From: Nevskiales bacterium
GTDB lineage: Bacteria; Pseudomonadota; Gammaproteobacteria; Steroidobacterales; GCA-2729495
DNA length: 64,000 nucleotides
Reading direction: 5' to 3'
Assembly (NCBI GenBank): GCA_011526045.1
Contig: WYBE01000068.1
Location: forward strand, 1 to 64,000
Under the pieces are notes generated by a model. The model worked only from the letters and a program-made list of their open reading frames with translations, was not told where the DNA came from and searched no databases. The number at the start of each line of letters is the position of its first letter. Positions within the stretch are counted from its first letter, which is position 1. Below, in pieces: positions 8,937 through 17,171 of this stretch. Position numbers and translations under genes: made by a program.

Positions 8937-10771
8937 TACTCGCGCACCAACCCGAGGTCGATCGGCCGCAGCGGCTCTGCGGGCGGCGGGGTGCGCAGCA
9001 GTGCGACCACGTGGCGTGCGAGCAGTTGCCCGACCCGGGGGTCGTCGTTCGGCGGTCGCCACATTGACCAGGTGCCGCGGTACTGCGCCTGCACGGGCCG
9101 CTCGGGGTCCGGGGCGCCGAGCGCCGGGTCGTAGCCGAGGTGGCCGAATGCAGAGACGTCGAAGGCCAGCGATGGATCGAGGTCGTCGCGCAGCTTGTTC
9201 GCCGGCGTGGCTCGCGGTGGCGGGTAGGGCCGCCCGTCGGCGCAGCCGCCCATCTGGAAGCAACAGGGCACGGTGGCGCTGCCCGTCGGCGCCGGGCACT
9301 GCGTTTCGACCCAGATCCCCCAGTAGTCCGCGAACGGATGCCCGACGGCCGGGTACCGGGTGAAGTCGCCGCGCGGAAACCCGGCCCAGGTCCGGTAGCC
9401 GATCTCCTTGGCGATCTGGTTCGGCACCTCCACCAGATTGAGCACCGAGTCGACGACGATCTGCGGGAAGGCGACGACGATGTGGCGCACGCCGTTCGCG
9501 CGCAGGCGGTCGAGTGCTTCCCAGTAGAGATACCCCATGTCGCCCGTCGGTCGCGAATCGCTTTCGTAGAGCCGCGCGTCGCCGAGGTTCTCGCCCCGCA
9601 TTTCGCGGCTGCGTTCACGGCCAACCGCGCCGGTCCGCGACGGGGGCGCGGCCGGATTCGGCACCATGCGGCCGAACCAGGCACCGAGCACGTTGCGCTG
9701 GTCGAGCCCGGGATGTCGCTCCAGCAGCATGCGGCGGATATTGGCGTTGAGTTGCAGCGTGTCGTCGATCTTCGGGTCGAAGGATTCGTTGTACTCGCGG
9801 GTCGCGTGGTTGACGAGCAATACGCCGGTCCGCGCCCAGTCAGGTTGCGGCGGCATGCGCGCCTCGATGCCTTCGACATGCAGCAGCGCCAGTTGCGGGT
9901 CCGCAGCGACGGGGTTCGGATGGCCTGCCAGCGGCAGTTTGCGGTCCTGGCGTGGCGCGCCGAGCGACAGCGTCCATGCCGGCTGGTCGGCGGGGTAGGA
10001 CTGCGTCATCAGGTCCGCCGGATCGTTGGCCCAGCGCACCGGGGTATGCGTGCCGCGGCGCCGGTCGACTGCGGCGGCGACCTGGCGCGCGGTATTCACG
10101 ACGTCGAAGCTCTTGAAGAAGCGCACGCCGCCGGTGGTGAGATCGATCAGGATGATCTCCGTAACCCCGGCCGCGAGCAGTCGCTCGATCGGCCCATCGA
10201 TGTCGTAGCGCTGCGGGTCACAACCGTCCCACTGCTGCTGCGCCCCGGTGCCGCCATCGGCGGCGCTGCCGCAATAACGCATCGGCACGCCCTCGGGCAC
10301 GCCCGGCCGGAAGATGGCCCGCGGGTAGGCCAGGTGGGCGGGATCGTCGGAAATCCATGAGGCGTAATCCACCAGGAATTCAACGCCGAGTTCGGCCTGA
10401 CGTTCGGCCAGCGACCGGCGCAGTTCCCCGAGATGCGAGAGCGTGAGTCGTTGCGCCGGGTCGGTGCCGCCGATGCGGGCGAACTCGAAGGCGTACTTCT
10501 CGATTTCCTTCGGCGCGTTGCCGAACCGCAGCACCTGTGGCCAGATCTGCGGATTCCAGATGACATTGCGGAAGACCACGCTGTTCGGGTCGTAGGCGAA
10601 CATCTGCAGCGTGGCTTCCCAGGAACTGCGCAGGCTCTCGCTGTCGTTACCGCCGTGAAACACGTACACGACACCGACCCGGCGCGGCGAGTCGGCCATC
10701 GGTGCGGCGAATGCGGCCGGCGCCATGAGGCCCAGCAGCGCTGCAAGAATGCCGACCCAGGAGCGGCTCAT
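8936..10771 (-). CDS. exported protein of unknown function, chelatase-like start
   Basis: 611 residues with a signal peptide ending near AFAAP. I do not recognise the family. It begins with RRVGVVYVFHGG, which resembles the first strand and loop of ferrochelatase/CbiX-type folds, and it has a second similar strand later (GVLLVNHATREYNE), so a two-lobed chelatase-like or alpha/beta hydrolase-like fold is possible; this is weak. Several Cys occur near the C-terminus (QCPAP, PCCFQMGGC). ATG 10771 is chosen over 10801 because it starts directly at the signal peptide. It is the first gene of a two-gene operon with the PQQ-type dehydrogenase (TAATG coupling) and is divergent from the serine-hydrolase homologue. 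Confidence 0.75.
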   Translation of the reverse strand: MSRSWVGILAALLGLMAPAAFAAPMADSPRRVGVVYVFHGGNDSESLRSSWEATLQMFAYDPNSVVFRNVIWNPQIWPQVLRFGNAPKEIEKYAFEFARIGGTDPAQRLTLSHLGELRRSLAERQAELGVEFLVDYASWISDDPAHLAYPRAIFRPGVPEGVPMRYCGSAADGGTGAQQQWDGCDPQRYDIDGPIERLLAAGVTEIILIDLTTGGVRFFKSFDVVNTARQVAAAVDRRRGTHTPVRWANDPADLMTQSYPADQPAWTLSLGAPRQDRKLPLAGHPNPVAADPQLALLHVEGIEARMPPQPDWARTGVLLVNHATREYNESFDPKIDDTLQLNANIRRMLLERHPGLDQRNVLGAWFGRMVPNPAAPPSRTGAVGRERSREMRGENLGDARLYESDSRPTGDMGYLYWEALDRLRANGVRHIVVAFPQIVVDSVLNLVEVPNQIAKEIGYRTWAGFPRGDFTRYPAVGHPFADYWGIWVETQCPAPTGSATVPCCFQMGGCADGRPYPPPRATPANKLRDDLDPSLAFDVSAFGHLGYDPALGAPDPERPVQAQYRGTWSMWRPPNDDPRVGQLLARHVVALLRTPPPAEPLRPIDLGLVRE

Positions 10772-10872
10772 CCTGTCCAACCCGTGATTCCCGCGACACA
10801 ACCCGATGCGGAATCATGCCCAGCAGCAGGCGCATCGCGCAACCGCCGCGGCGGGCGCCGCAGGTATCGGGC

Positions 10873-10878
10873 TATAAT
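10873..10878 (+). promoter_or_regulatory. consensus -10 TATAAT upstream of serine-hydrolase homologue
   Basis: A perfect TATAAT lies 40 bases before the start at 10919. The bases 17 upstream are GC-rich and do not resemble TTGACA, so activator help or a weak promoter is likely. It is embedded in a GCTATAATGCCGCGC context similar to the -10 at 43034. Confidence 0.5.
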
Positions 10879-10918
10879 GCCGCGCGTTCTTTCTCCGGCG
10901 CGTGGCACAAGAACACGA

Positions 10919-12106
10919 ATGATCAGGGCGCTTTTCAGGTCGCTCGGGCTGGTCTTTGCGGTCCTGCTGTTTGCGGTATGGCTGCCGGCGCTGTTCGGCG
11001 TCTATGGACTGTTCTGGGAGCGGTACGCGGCCGGCTTCCTCACCAACCCGATGAACCCCGGCTACCGCTGGTACCGCCCGCTGGAGACGGTCGCGGGCGG
11101 CAGCACGCAGCCGCTGTCCGTGTCGCGGACCGCCGCCGCGGCCTTCAGCGCGGAGGCGCTGGAGCAGGCGGCTGCGTATGCGCGCTTCTATAACAGCGAT
11201 TCGCTGCTGGTGATGTATCGCGGCGAGCTGGCGTTCGAGCAGTACTGGAATACCAAGAAGCCGGAGAGTCTTTTCTCGGCCCATGCGTTCACGAAGACAC
11301 TGACGGCCATCCTCGTCGGGCATGCCATTGCCGACGGGCGCATCCTGTCGGTGGACCAGCCTGCGTATCACTTCCTGCCTGAGTGGGACGATGAGCAGCA
11401 CCGCGCGATCACCATCCGCGACCTCCTCGGCATGACCAGCGGCCTGCAGGAGAGCGATGACTTCTCGCCATGGTCGCAACGCATGCAGCGGATCATGGGC
11501 ACGGACATCATTGGGCCGAACCTGGCTGCCAGGGTGAACGGCCCGCCGGGGGTGACGTTCGCGGACATCAACCCACCGGCGCAGATCCTCGGCATCATCA
11601 TCGAGCGCGCTACGGGTCGCCGCTTCGGCGACTATCTCTCCGGGAAACTCTGGCGACCCATCGGGGCGCGTGACGCCCAGCTCTTCGTGGACCACCCGGG
11701 CGGCACCGCACACACGGATTGCTGCATGTGGAGCGTGATCCAGGACTGGGCGCGGGTCGGTGAGGCGTTGCGCAGCGGCGGCCTGTGGAATGGCGAGCGG
11801 GTGATCCCGGCCGGTTGGGTCGGGCAGATGATCACGCCGTCCGTCGCCAACCCGAACTACGGGATGATGGTATGGCTGGGCAATTTCCACGAAACCAATC
11901 ACCAGCAGGAGCAGGCGACGTTCGTTTCCGGCCGTCACCAGTCGGAGCCGTTCGCCGCGCCCACGTTCTTCCTCGACGGAGCGCAGTTGCAGAGAGTGTG
12001 GATCGTGCCCTCGAAGGACCTGGTGGTGGTGCGTACCGGCAGTGAACATCCCGACTGGGACGAAGCACGCCTGCCGAACCTGCTGATCCGGGGTCTGACG
12101 ATATGA
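10919..12106 (+). CDS. beta-lactamase/class C serine-hydrolase homologue lacking catalytic residues
   Basis: 395 residues with an N-terminal membrane segment (residues 5-28). The fold is that of class C beta-lactamase / 6-aminohexanoate-dimer hydrolase relatives: FTKTLTAILVGHAIADG, then SVDQPAYHFLPEW, then IRDLLGMTSGLQE. The S-x-x-K motif reads A123-F-T-K126, so the nucleophilic serine is alanine. The Y-x-N motif reads D216-I-N218, so the tyrosine is also gone. No K-T-G or H-x-G motif is clear near the C-terminus. It is probably a non-hydrolytic member, perhaps a binding protein facing the periplasm. It has no ribosome binding site but a good -10 upstream, and it overlaps the DUF4397 gene as ATGA, implying a joint function. 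Confidence 0.82.
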   Translation: MIRALFRSLGLVFAVLLFAVWLPALFGVYGLFWERYAAGFLTNPMNPGYRWYRPLETVAGGSTQPLSVSRTAAAAFSAEALEQAAAYARFYNSDSLLVMYRGELAFEQYWNTKKPESLFSAHAFTKTLTAILVGHAIADGRILSVDQPAYHFLPEWDDEQHRAITIRDLLGMTSGLQESDDFSPWSQRMQRIMGTDIIGPNLAARVNGPPGVTFADINPPAQILGIIIERATGRRFGDYLSGKLWRPIGARDAQLFVDHPGGTAHTDCCMWSVIQDWARVGEALRSGGLWNGERVIPAGWVGQMITPSVANPNYGMMVWLGNFHETNHQQEQATFVSGRHQSEPFAAPTFFLDGAQLQRVWIVPSKDLVVVRTGSEHPDWDEARLPNLLIRGLTI

Positions 12107-13608
12107 GCATTGCAGTGCAGGTTCGCTGGCTGGCGGGGTGGCGTGCGATGCCGTGGCGCGCCGCCATACTCGTGGCGTGGTCCGTGTTCGCTGCCGCCTG
12201 CGTCAGCGGTTCTGACCCGAGCAATGGCGCCGTGCGCATGCTGCACGCGGTCGCGGATGGCCCGCGCATGAATCTGCTGATCGACGAGGAGCTCAGGCTC
12301 GCCGGCATCGAGTTTTCCGGTGGCTCGGCGTTCGTCACCAGCTCTGCCGGCGACCGCCGGGTGCGGATCGAGGAGGTATTGCCGGCCTCCGGTGCCGCGA
12401 CCACCGACACCATCTTCGACCAGACCCTCTCCCTCGCGGTAAACGACGAGTTGACGCTCATCGTGGCGGGCATGGCTGCTTCCGGCAGCGAGGAAGTCAT
12501 CGAGGTGCGCAACCGCACGCGGGGCGTGCCGTTTGGCAAGGCCCGGGTGCAGGTCGTGCACGCCGCGGCCGGCGGTCCCGCAGTGGATGTCTATATCACG
12601 GCGCTCGACACGGTGCTGAGCGCGGTGGCCCCGGTGGCGCCGGCGCTCGGTTACAAGGCAGCGACGGAGCAGCTCGAGATGAGCGGCGGTGGCGCCCGGG
12701 TGGCCCTGACCGCAGTCAACGACCCCACGACGGTGCTGTATGACTCCGGGCCGATCTTCCTGAACCTGGAGAGTTCGCTGCTGCTCGCGCTGGTGCCGGA
12801 TACGGCGGTTGCCGGCAGTACGAGCCCGTTCTCGCTGGTGGTCATGAGCGGGACGGCCTCGGTCGCTGTGCCCGACCGCAACACCGGGTCGCAGGTGCGG
12901 GTGGTGAACGCGGCACCTGTTGCCTACGGGCTGGATGTCATCGTCAACCAGACTTCAGTGCCCGGTGGCGTCCGCCAGGAGTGCGATCCGGGGACGACGG
13001 AGAGCGGGACCGTGCTCGAGTTCTGCGCCACGTCGTTCACGTCCATCGGCAGCTTCGCGGCCATCGCGGCCGGCAGCTACAACGTGAACATCCAGAAGAC
13101 CGGCGCTGACGCGGTGGCTGCTCAGACGCTCGGCGGCAGCTTCCGCGCCGGAGTACCGGAGAGCCTCGTGCTGACGGGCATCACGGACGAGGCTGCCACG
13201 CAAACCGGGCAGGGAATGCTTACCCTGGGAGGCACGCGGCGTAACGCCGTGGCCGCGCAGCTACGGGTCGTCAGTGCCTCGCTCGCGGCAGACGCTGCGA
13301 TTGCAGGCGACCCGGCTACCGATCGCCTCGAGCTGTACATCACGGCTCCGGGAGCGGATCTCGCGGCCGAAAACCCCGACTTCGTCAATTTCCAGATCGG
13401 CGGGGATACCAATTACCTGTCACTGGCCGCGGGTGGATACCAGCTCGCGCTCGCCCGGCGCGACACGGCCGTGTCCGGAGCCGTGCCCGAGGTGCTCTAC
13501 ACGCGGGAGCTGACGCTCACCGGGGGTGGCCTGTACACGCTGGTCATCGCCGACAGCCTGGGTGGGGTGCTGCCGTTGCAGGTGCTGTCCCTCGAGGACA
13601 GCCCCTGA
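12103..13608 (+). CDS. DUF4397 lipoprotein
   Basis: 501 residues with a lipobox-like AAAC (Cys34) after a hydrophobic segment. At least two DUF4397 units are visible: NGAVRMLHAVADGPRMNLLID near residue 45 and VQVVHAAAGGPAVDVYI near residue 150, with further related strands (VRVVNAAPVAYGLDVIV; RLELYITAPGA). DUF4397 domains are extracytoplasmic beta domains of unknown ligand. The start overlaps the upstream stop codon (ATGA), so expression depends on the serine-hydrolase homologue. It ends 16 bases from the convergent grxD gene. Confidence 0.85.
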   Translation: MSIAVQVRWLAGWRAMPWRAAILVAWSVFAAACVSGSDPSNGAVRMLHAVADGPRMNLLIDEELRLAGIEFSGGSAFVTSSAGDRRVRIEEVLPASGAATTDTIFDQTLSLAVNDELTLIVAGMAASGSEEVIEVRNRTRGVPFGKARVQVVHAAAGGPAVDVYITALDTVLSAVAPVAPALGYKAATEQLEMSGGGARVALTAVNDPTTVLYDSGPIFLNLESSLLLALVPDTAVAGSTSPFSLVVMSGTASVAVPDRNTGSQVRVVNAAPVAYGLDVIVNQTSVPGGVRQECDPGTTESGTVLEFCATSFTSIGSFAAIAAGSYNVNIQKTGADAVAAQTLGGSFRAGVPESLVLTGITDEAATQTGQGMLTLGGTRRNAVAAQLRVVSASLAADAAIAGDPATDRLELYITAPGADLAAENPDFVNFQIGGDTNYLSLAAGGYQLALARRDTAVSGAVPEVLYTRELTLTGGGLYTLVIADSLGGVLPLQVLSLEDSP

Positions 13609-13624
13609 TCGCGCCGCGGGTCGC

Positions 13625-14551
13625 TCAGTAACGCGGTACCTGCGAATCGACTTCCAGCGACCAGGCGTCGATGCCGCCGGTCAGGTTGTGCACGTTACGA
13701 AAGCCCTTGCGCCGCAGGTATTCGGCGGCGTGCTGGCTGCGCGATCCCCGGTGGCAGTGGAAGACGATCACGGTGTCCTTCGGCAGGGCTGCAATCCGCC
13801 GGTCGGTCTCTTCGTCCCAGGCGCAGGCGCCGGCAATCACCGCGATGGCGCGCTCGTCCGGACCACGCACGTCGATCAGTTCGATGCGGTCGCCGGCCTG
13901 CAGGCGGTTCCTGAGATCCATCGCGCTCAAGGCCTGTACCGGCGGCGGCGCGTTGGGATTGTCGAAGCGGAAACGCGACCCCTGCAGGGTGTCCTCCACG
14001 TCGATTTTCAGGCCATCGGCGCGGCCCGCGCTCCAGGGGTCCAGGTACAGTTCGATGCCAGGCAGGCCGACGCGCACCTCCTGCCCGGTTGGAGGCGCGA
14101 GCGTGAGCGTGTGTTGCCAGCCGGCGTCGATGCGCAGGTGAATCGCCATATCCGCGCGTTGCTCGACTGCCCCACGCATGAGCGCGAGCGCGTTCTCGCT
14201 GATCGCCACCGCGGGCACGCCGCCATGGCCTCGCTCGACACCGAGCACCTGGGCCAGTTCGCCCGTGGCGAACATCTCCGTCACGATGTCGCTGCCGCCG
14301 ACGAGTTCGCCTGCGACATACAGCTGCGGAATAGTCGGCCAGTTGCCGTAGAGCTTGATCCCGTCGCGGATCTCGGGGTGGTCGAGCACGTTGATGTCGA
14401 GGTAGTCCGGCAGCAGCATGTCCAGCGCCGCAACGGTCTTGGCCGAGAACCCGCATTGCGGTTGCTGCCGGTTGCCCTTCATGAACAGCACGACGCGGTT
14501 GTTGCGCAGTACGTCGTCGATGATTTCCCGGACCTGGGTATCAAGCGTCAT
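13625..14551 (-). CDS. grxD: Grx4-type monothiol glutaredoxin fused to A-type-carrier-like and rhodanese domains
   Basis: 308 residues in three parts. Residues 1-105 are a monothiol glutaredoxin with the CGFS active site (Cys33) and WPTIPQLYV, the family that carries [2Fe-2S] clusters. Residues about 115-205 look like an A-type Fe-S carrier (ISENALALM...LRIDAG...YLDPWS...SRFRFDNPN) but without its three cysteines. Residues 212-308 are a rhodanese with active-site loop HCHRGSRS (Cys266). It should act in cytoplasmic Fe-S cluster transfer, with the rhodanese possibly delivering sulfur. It lies next to an IscA-like and an ErpA gene. The cysteine-less middle domain is probably structural. ATG 14551 is preceded by AGAGAGATGC, a plausible ribosome binding site. 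Confidence 0.9.
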   Translation of the reverse strand: MTLDTQVREIIDDVLRNNRVVLFMKGNRQQPQCGFSAKTVAALDMLLPDYLDINVLDHPEIRDGIKLYGNWPTIPQLYVAGELVGGSDIVTEMFATGELAQVLGVERGHGGVPAVAISENALALMRGAVEQRADMAIHLRIDAGWQHTLTLAPPTGQEVRVGLPGIELYLDPWSAGRADGLKIDVEDTLQGSRFRFDNPNAPPPVQALSAMDLRNRLQAGDRIELIDVRGPDERAIAVIAGACAWDEETDRRIAALPKDTVIVFHCHRGSRSQHAAEYLRRKGFRNVHNLTGGIDAWSLEVDSQVPRY

Positions 14552-14582
14552 CTTGCATCTCTCTCGGGTGGTGGTGGCGCGA

Positions 14583-14909
14583 CTACTGCACGCTGAAGCT
14601 TCCGCCGCAGCCGCACTGGCCCGTCACGTTCGGGTTTTCGAAGTCGAATTTCTCGTTGAGCCCGTCGCGGACGAAATCTATCCGCGCGCCCTGGAAGATC
14701 GGCAGGCTGTCGGCCGCGACGATCAGCCTGATGCCCTGTGCCTCGACCACGACATCGTCGGGGCCGATCGCATCGGCGAAATCCACCGTGTAGGCAAGAC
14801 CCGAGCAGCCGCTCTTGCGCACACCAAGGCGCAGGCCAACCGCGTCGCGGTTGCGGCCAAGATAATCGCGGACCCGGGCGGCGGCTTTCTCGGTCAGGCT
14901 GATCGACAT
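14583..14909 (-). CDS. A-type iron-sulfur carrier, IscA/SufA-like
   Basis: 108 residues with all three ligand cysteines of the HesB/IscA family: Cys35 in SGCSGLAY and Cys99/Cys101 in QCGCGGSFS. It should carry [2Fe-2S] or [4Fe-4S] clusters or iron to apo-proteins in the cytoplasm. It starts at ATG 14909, with AGGA nine bases upstream. The gene is 31 bases upstream of grxD in the same direction and divergent from a MarR regulator; a -35 TTGACA on the minus strand (14975-14970) is shared with the MarR promoter. The exact subtype (IscA, SufA or IscA2) cannot be fixed without a tree. Confidence 0.9.
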   Translation of the reverse strand: MSISLTEKAAARVRDYLGRNRDAVGLRLGVRKSGCSGLAYTVDFADAIGPDDVVVEAQGIRLIVAADSLPIFQGARIDFVRDGLNEKFDFENPNVTGQCGCGGSFSVQ

Positions 14910-14927
14910 GGGCGGGAATCCTGGTTT

Positions 14928-15003
14928 CGATACCAAACTATCGGGGTATATGGGGACGGCCGGCGAAATTGTCAACGATTTTGGCCTCCGATACCATCCG
15001 CGC
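14928..15003. promoter_or_regulatory. divergent promoters with repeated CGATACCA half-sites
   Basis: Plus strand: -35 TTGTCA (14969-14974), 17-bp spacer, -10 TACCAT (14992-14997), then six bases to the MarR ATG, which predicts a leaderless transcript. Minus strand: -35 TTGACA (14975-14970) overlapping the first, 19-bp spacer, -10 TATACC (14950-14945) for the IscA-like gene. An inverted repeat ATACC (14930-14934) / GGTAT (14945-14949) covers the minus -10, and the same half-site CGATACCA occurs at 14928-14935 and 14990-14997, the latter over the MarR -10. This fits an autoregulated divergent operator. Confidence 0.5.
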
Positions 15004-15585
15004 ATGATCAGGACGAAGCCCGGCAGCGAGCGGACGGTCGCGGAACTTGCGCTGCAACTCGGCAGGGCGGCCTACGGCGACAGCCCGGCAGACAGCCTCA
15101 CGCCGGCGCAGTGGATGGCGTTGCGTTTCTTCGGCCGGGCGAACCGTTTCTCGCGCACGGTTTCCGCGTTTGCGGAGTTCCACTCCACGACCCGGGGCAC
15201 CGCGTCGCAGACGGTGAAGAGCCTCGTGCAGCGCGGTTACCTGACCCGCACCCGCTCGGAGCGCGACGGGCGCAGCGCGACGGTGGATCTCACCGCCAAG
15301 GCCCGACGCATACTCGAGGACGATCCGTTCGAGGCCGTCGTGCGCGCGGCGGCCGGGCTCAGCCCTGCCCAGCGGGACCGCACTGCCGCCAGCCTGCGCG
15401 GCATCCTGCGCCGGCTCGCGGTGGATCGCGAACGGGCCGTTCCCGGGGTCTGCACGCGTTGTGGCCACCTGGCCACGGTGGGCCCGGGCAGCTATCGCTG
15501 CCGCCTCATGCGTGAGCCGCTCACGGCCACGGAGCTCGGCCAGCTATGCGTGCATTGCGAGGATTGTCGTCACCACCGGGCCTGA
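15004..15585 (+). CDS. MarR-family regulator with six-cysteine C-terminal tail
   Basis: 193 residues. Residues 1-140 are a MarR winged helix (LTPAQWMALRFF...TTRGTASQTVKSLVQRGYLTR...ERDGRSATVDLT). The tail carries C150-x2-C153, C166, C182-x2-C185-x2-C188 and two terminal histidines, which could bind zinc or an iron-sulfur cluster; that is inference. It is divergent from an IscA-like gene and convergent with erpA, so it may sense Fe-S or redox state and control cluster biogenesis. Its half-site CGATACCA lies over both its own and the IscA promoter. I chose ATG 15004 because it sits six bases after a good -10 and longer in-frame starts read into the neighbouring promoter. There is no ribosome binding site. 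Confidence 0.85.
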   Translation: MIRTKPGSERTVAELALQLGRAAYGDSPADSLTPAQWMALRFFGRANRFSRTVSAFAEFHSTTRGTASQTVKSLVQRGYLTRTRSERDGRSATVDLTAKARRILEDDPFEAVVRAAAGLSPAQRDRTAASLRGILRRLAVDRERAVPGVCTRCGHLATVGPGSYRCRLMREPLTATELGQLCVHCEDCRHHRA

Positions 15586-15586
15586 T

Positions 15587-15603
15587 GGCCCGACGGGCGG
15601 GCC
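15587..15603. terminator. hairpin between convergent MarR and erpA genes
   Basis: GGCCCG (15587-15592) pairs with CGGGCC (15598-15603) across a 5-nt loop, filling most of the 19-bp gap between two convergent genes. It can serve both strands. It has no T-run. Confidence 0.4.
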
Positions 15604-15604
15604 G

Positions 15605-15961
15605 TCAGACGGAGAAGGATGAACCGCAGCCGCAGGTCGTCGCCGCGTTCGGATTGCGGATGACGAAGCGCGCGCCTTCGAGGTCTTCCTTGTAGTCGAT
15701 TTCCGCGCCGGCGAGGTACTGGACGCTCATGGGATCCACGAGCAGCGTGACGCCCCGGTTCTCCACCTGCGTGTCGCCGTCTTCGAGCTGCTCGTCGAAG
15801 GTGAAGCCGTACTGGAACCCCGAGCAGCCGCCGCCGGAGATGAACACGCGCAGCTTGAGGTTCGGGTTGCCTTCTTCGCGAATGAGCTGCGAGACCTTGC
15901 TCGCAGCCGCGTCGGTGAAGAGCAGGCCGGGAATGCCGGTGAACTCGGTGCTGTTTTCCAT
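15605..15961 (-). CDS. erpA: iron-sulfur insertion protein ErpA
   Basis: 118 residues, with [14 protein letters not shown] (Cys46) and the C-terminal [10 protein letters not shown] (Cys110, Cys112), which is the ErpA pattern. It delivers clusters to essential Fe-S proteins in the cytoplasm. ATG 15961 gives the normal family length; a TTG at 15997 would add 12 residues but that TTG is also the first part of a -35 box. There is no ribosome binding site, and the promoter geometry suggests a leaderless message. It is convergent with the MarR gene and divergent from the kinase at 16043. Confidence 0.93.
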   Translation of the reverse strand: MENSTEFTGIPGLLFTDAAASKVSQLIREEGNPNLKLRVFISGGGCSGFQYGFTFDEQLEDGDTQVENRGVTLLVDPMSVQYLAGAEIDYKEDLEGARFVIRNPNAATTCGCGSSFSV

Positions 15962-15967
15962 GAAAAT

Positions 15968-15997
15968 AGTGTCGCGGTCGGCCACCCGCCGTGTCAA
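15968..15997 (-). promoter_or_regulatory. erpA promoter, leaderless geometry
   Basis: On the minus strand a perfect TTGACA (15997-15992) is followed by an 18-bp spacer and GACACT (15973-15968), then six bases to the erpA ATG. A transcript starting at the usual distance would begin at the A of ATG. Confidence 0.5.
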
Positions 15998-16042
15998 GGA
16001 AGTTTCGCCCCGCTACTATATGACGATGCCGCAGGCCAGCTC

Positions 16043-17080
16043 ATGACCGGCGTTCCCGCTCCCGTGCTGGCCGCTTATGACGCCTCTGCGGTCGAAGTGC
16101 GGCCGCTCGGCGCCGGGCTGATCAACCAGACCTACCTGGTGGACGGCGGTCCTCATAGCCGTTTCGTGCTGCAGCGCCTGCACCCGGTATTCCCGCCACA
16201 GGTCAACGAGGATATCGACGCCGTTACGAAACATCTGCAGGCAGCCGGCCTGGTGACACCGCGGCTGATGGCGACCCGTACCGGCGATCTGTGGGTTACC
16301 CACGAGGGCGCGGTGTGGCGTGCGCTCACCTGGGTGGATGGCATCGGTCTCGACCGGCTGCGCGATACCGAACAGGCCCGCGAGGCGGGCCGGATCCTGG
16401 CGGTCTTTCACCGGGCGGTGAGCGGCCTGCGCTACGAGTTCCGCAGCGTACGTCCCGGGGTGCACGACACCGCGCGTCACCTTGCGAACCTGCGCGCCGC
16501 GCTGGAAACGCACCGCGATCACCCGCGCTTCGCAACCATCGCCGCGCTGGCCGGGCAGGTGCTCGAGGCAGCCGACGGCCTCGAGCCGCTGCCGACGCTG
16601 CCGGCAAGAGTCGTGCACGGCGATCCCAAGCTCAACAACATCCTCTTCTCGCCGGACGGCACGCAGGCCCTCTGTCTCATCGACCTCGACACCCTCGGTC
16701 GCATGGCACTCCCGCTCGAACTCGGCGACGCATTTCGCTCGTGGTGCAATCCCGCCGGCGAGGACAGCGCGCTCGCACGGTTCTCGCCGGAGCTGTTCGA
16801 AGCCGCAATCGGCGGCTACGCATCCGGGGCCGGCGGCTTCGTCAGCGCCGATGAGTGGGAGCACATCCTCGGCGGCACGCTGACCATCTACGTGGAACTC
16901 GCCGCGCGCTTCTGTGCGGATGCCCTGAACGAGAGTTACTTCGGCTGGAACCCGCAGGCGTTCGCAAGCCGCAGCGAGCACAACCAGGTTCGCGCCGAGA
17001 GCCAGCTCAACGCGGCCCGCTCACTGCTCGCGCAGCGCCCGGCGCTGGAGCGGGTACTGCGCCGGGTTGCCTGTGCCTGA
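16043..17080 (+). CDS. APH-fold phosphotransferase, N-acetylhexosamine kinase (NahK)-like
   Basis: 345 residues of the aminoglycoside-phosphotransferase/choline-kinase fold. The catalytic loop reads H192-G-D194-P-K-L-N-N199 and the metal-binding segment is LCLIDLDT. The order 'INQTYLV...VLQRLHP' and 'LIDLDT...LGDAFRS' resembles anomeric N-acetylhexosamine 1-kinases more than antibiotic kinases. It probably phosphorylates a sugar in the cytoplasm; the substrate is uncertain. The ribosome binding site is weak. It is divergent from erpA and followed 91 bases later by the oxidoreductase gene. Confidence 0.82.
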   Translation: MTGVPAPVLAAYDASAVEVRPLGAGLINQTYLVDGGPHSRFVLQRLHPVFPPQVNEDIDAVTKHLQAAGLVTPRLMATRTGDLWVTHEGAVWRALTWVDGIGLDRLRDTEQAREAGRILAVFHRAVSGLRYEFRSVRPGVHDTARHLANLRAALETHRDHPRFATIAALAGQVLEAADGLEPLPTLPARVVHGDPKLNNILFSPDGTQALCLIDLDTLGRMALPLELGDAFRSWCNPAGEDSALARFSPELFEAAIGGYASGAGGFVSADEWEHILGGTLTIYVELAARFCADALNESYFGWNPQAFASRSEHNQVRAESQLNAARSLLAQRPALERVLRRVACA

Positions 17081-17171
17081 GGTAACCTAGCAGGCGGGCG
17101 TCGATCACGAGCCGGTAGCGGGCGGTCCGGCGCCGCCAGTGCGCGGACTTCCCGGAACGCGGGGTGCGGAA

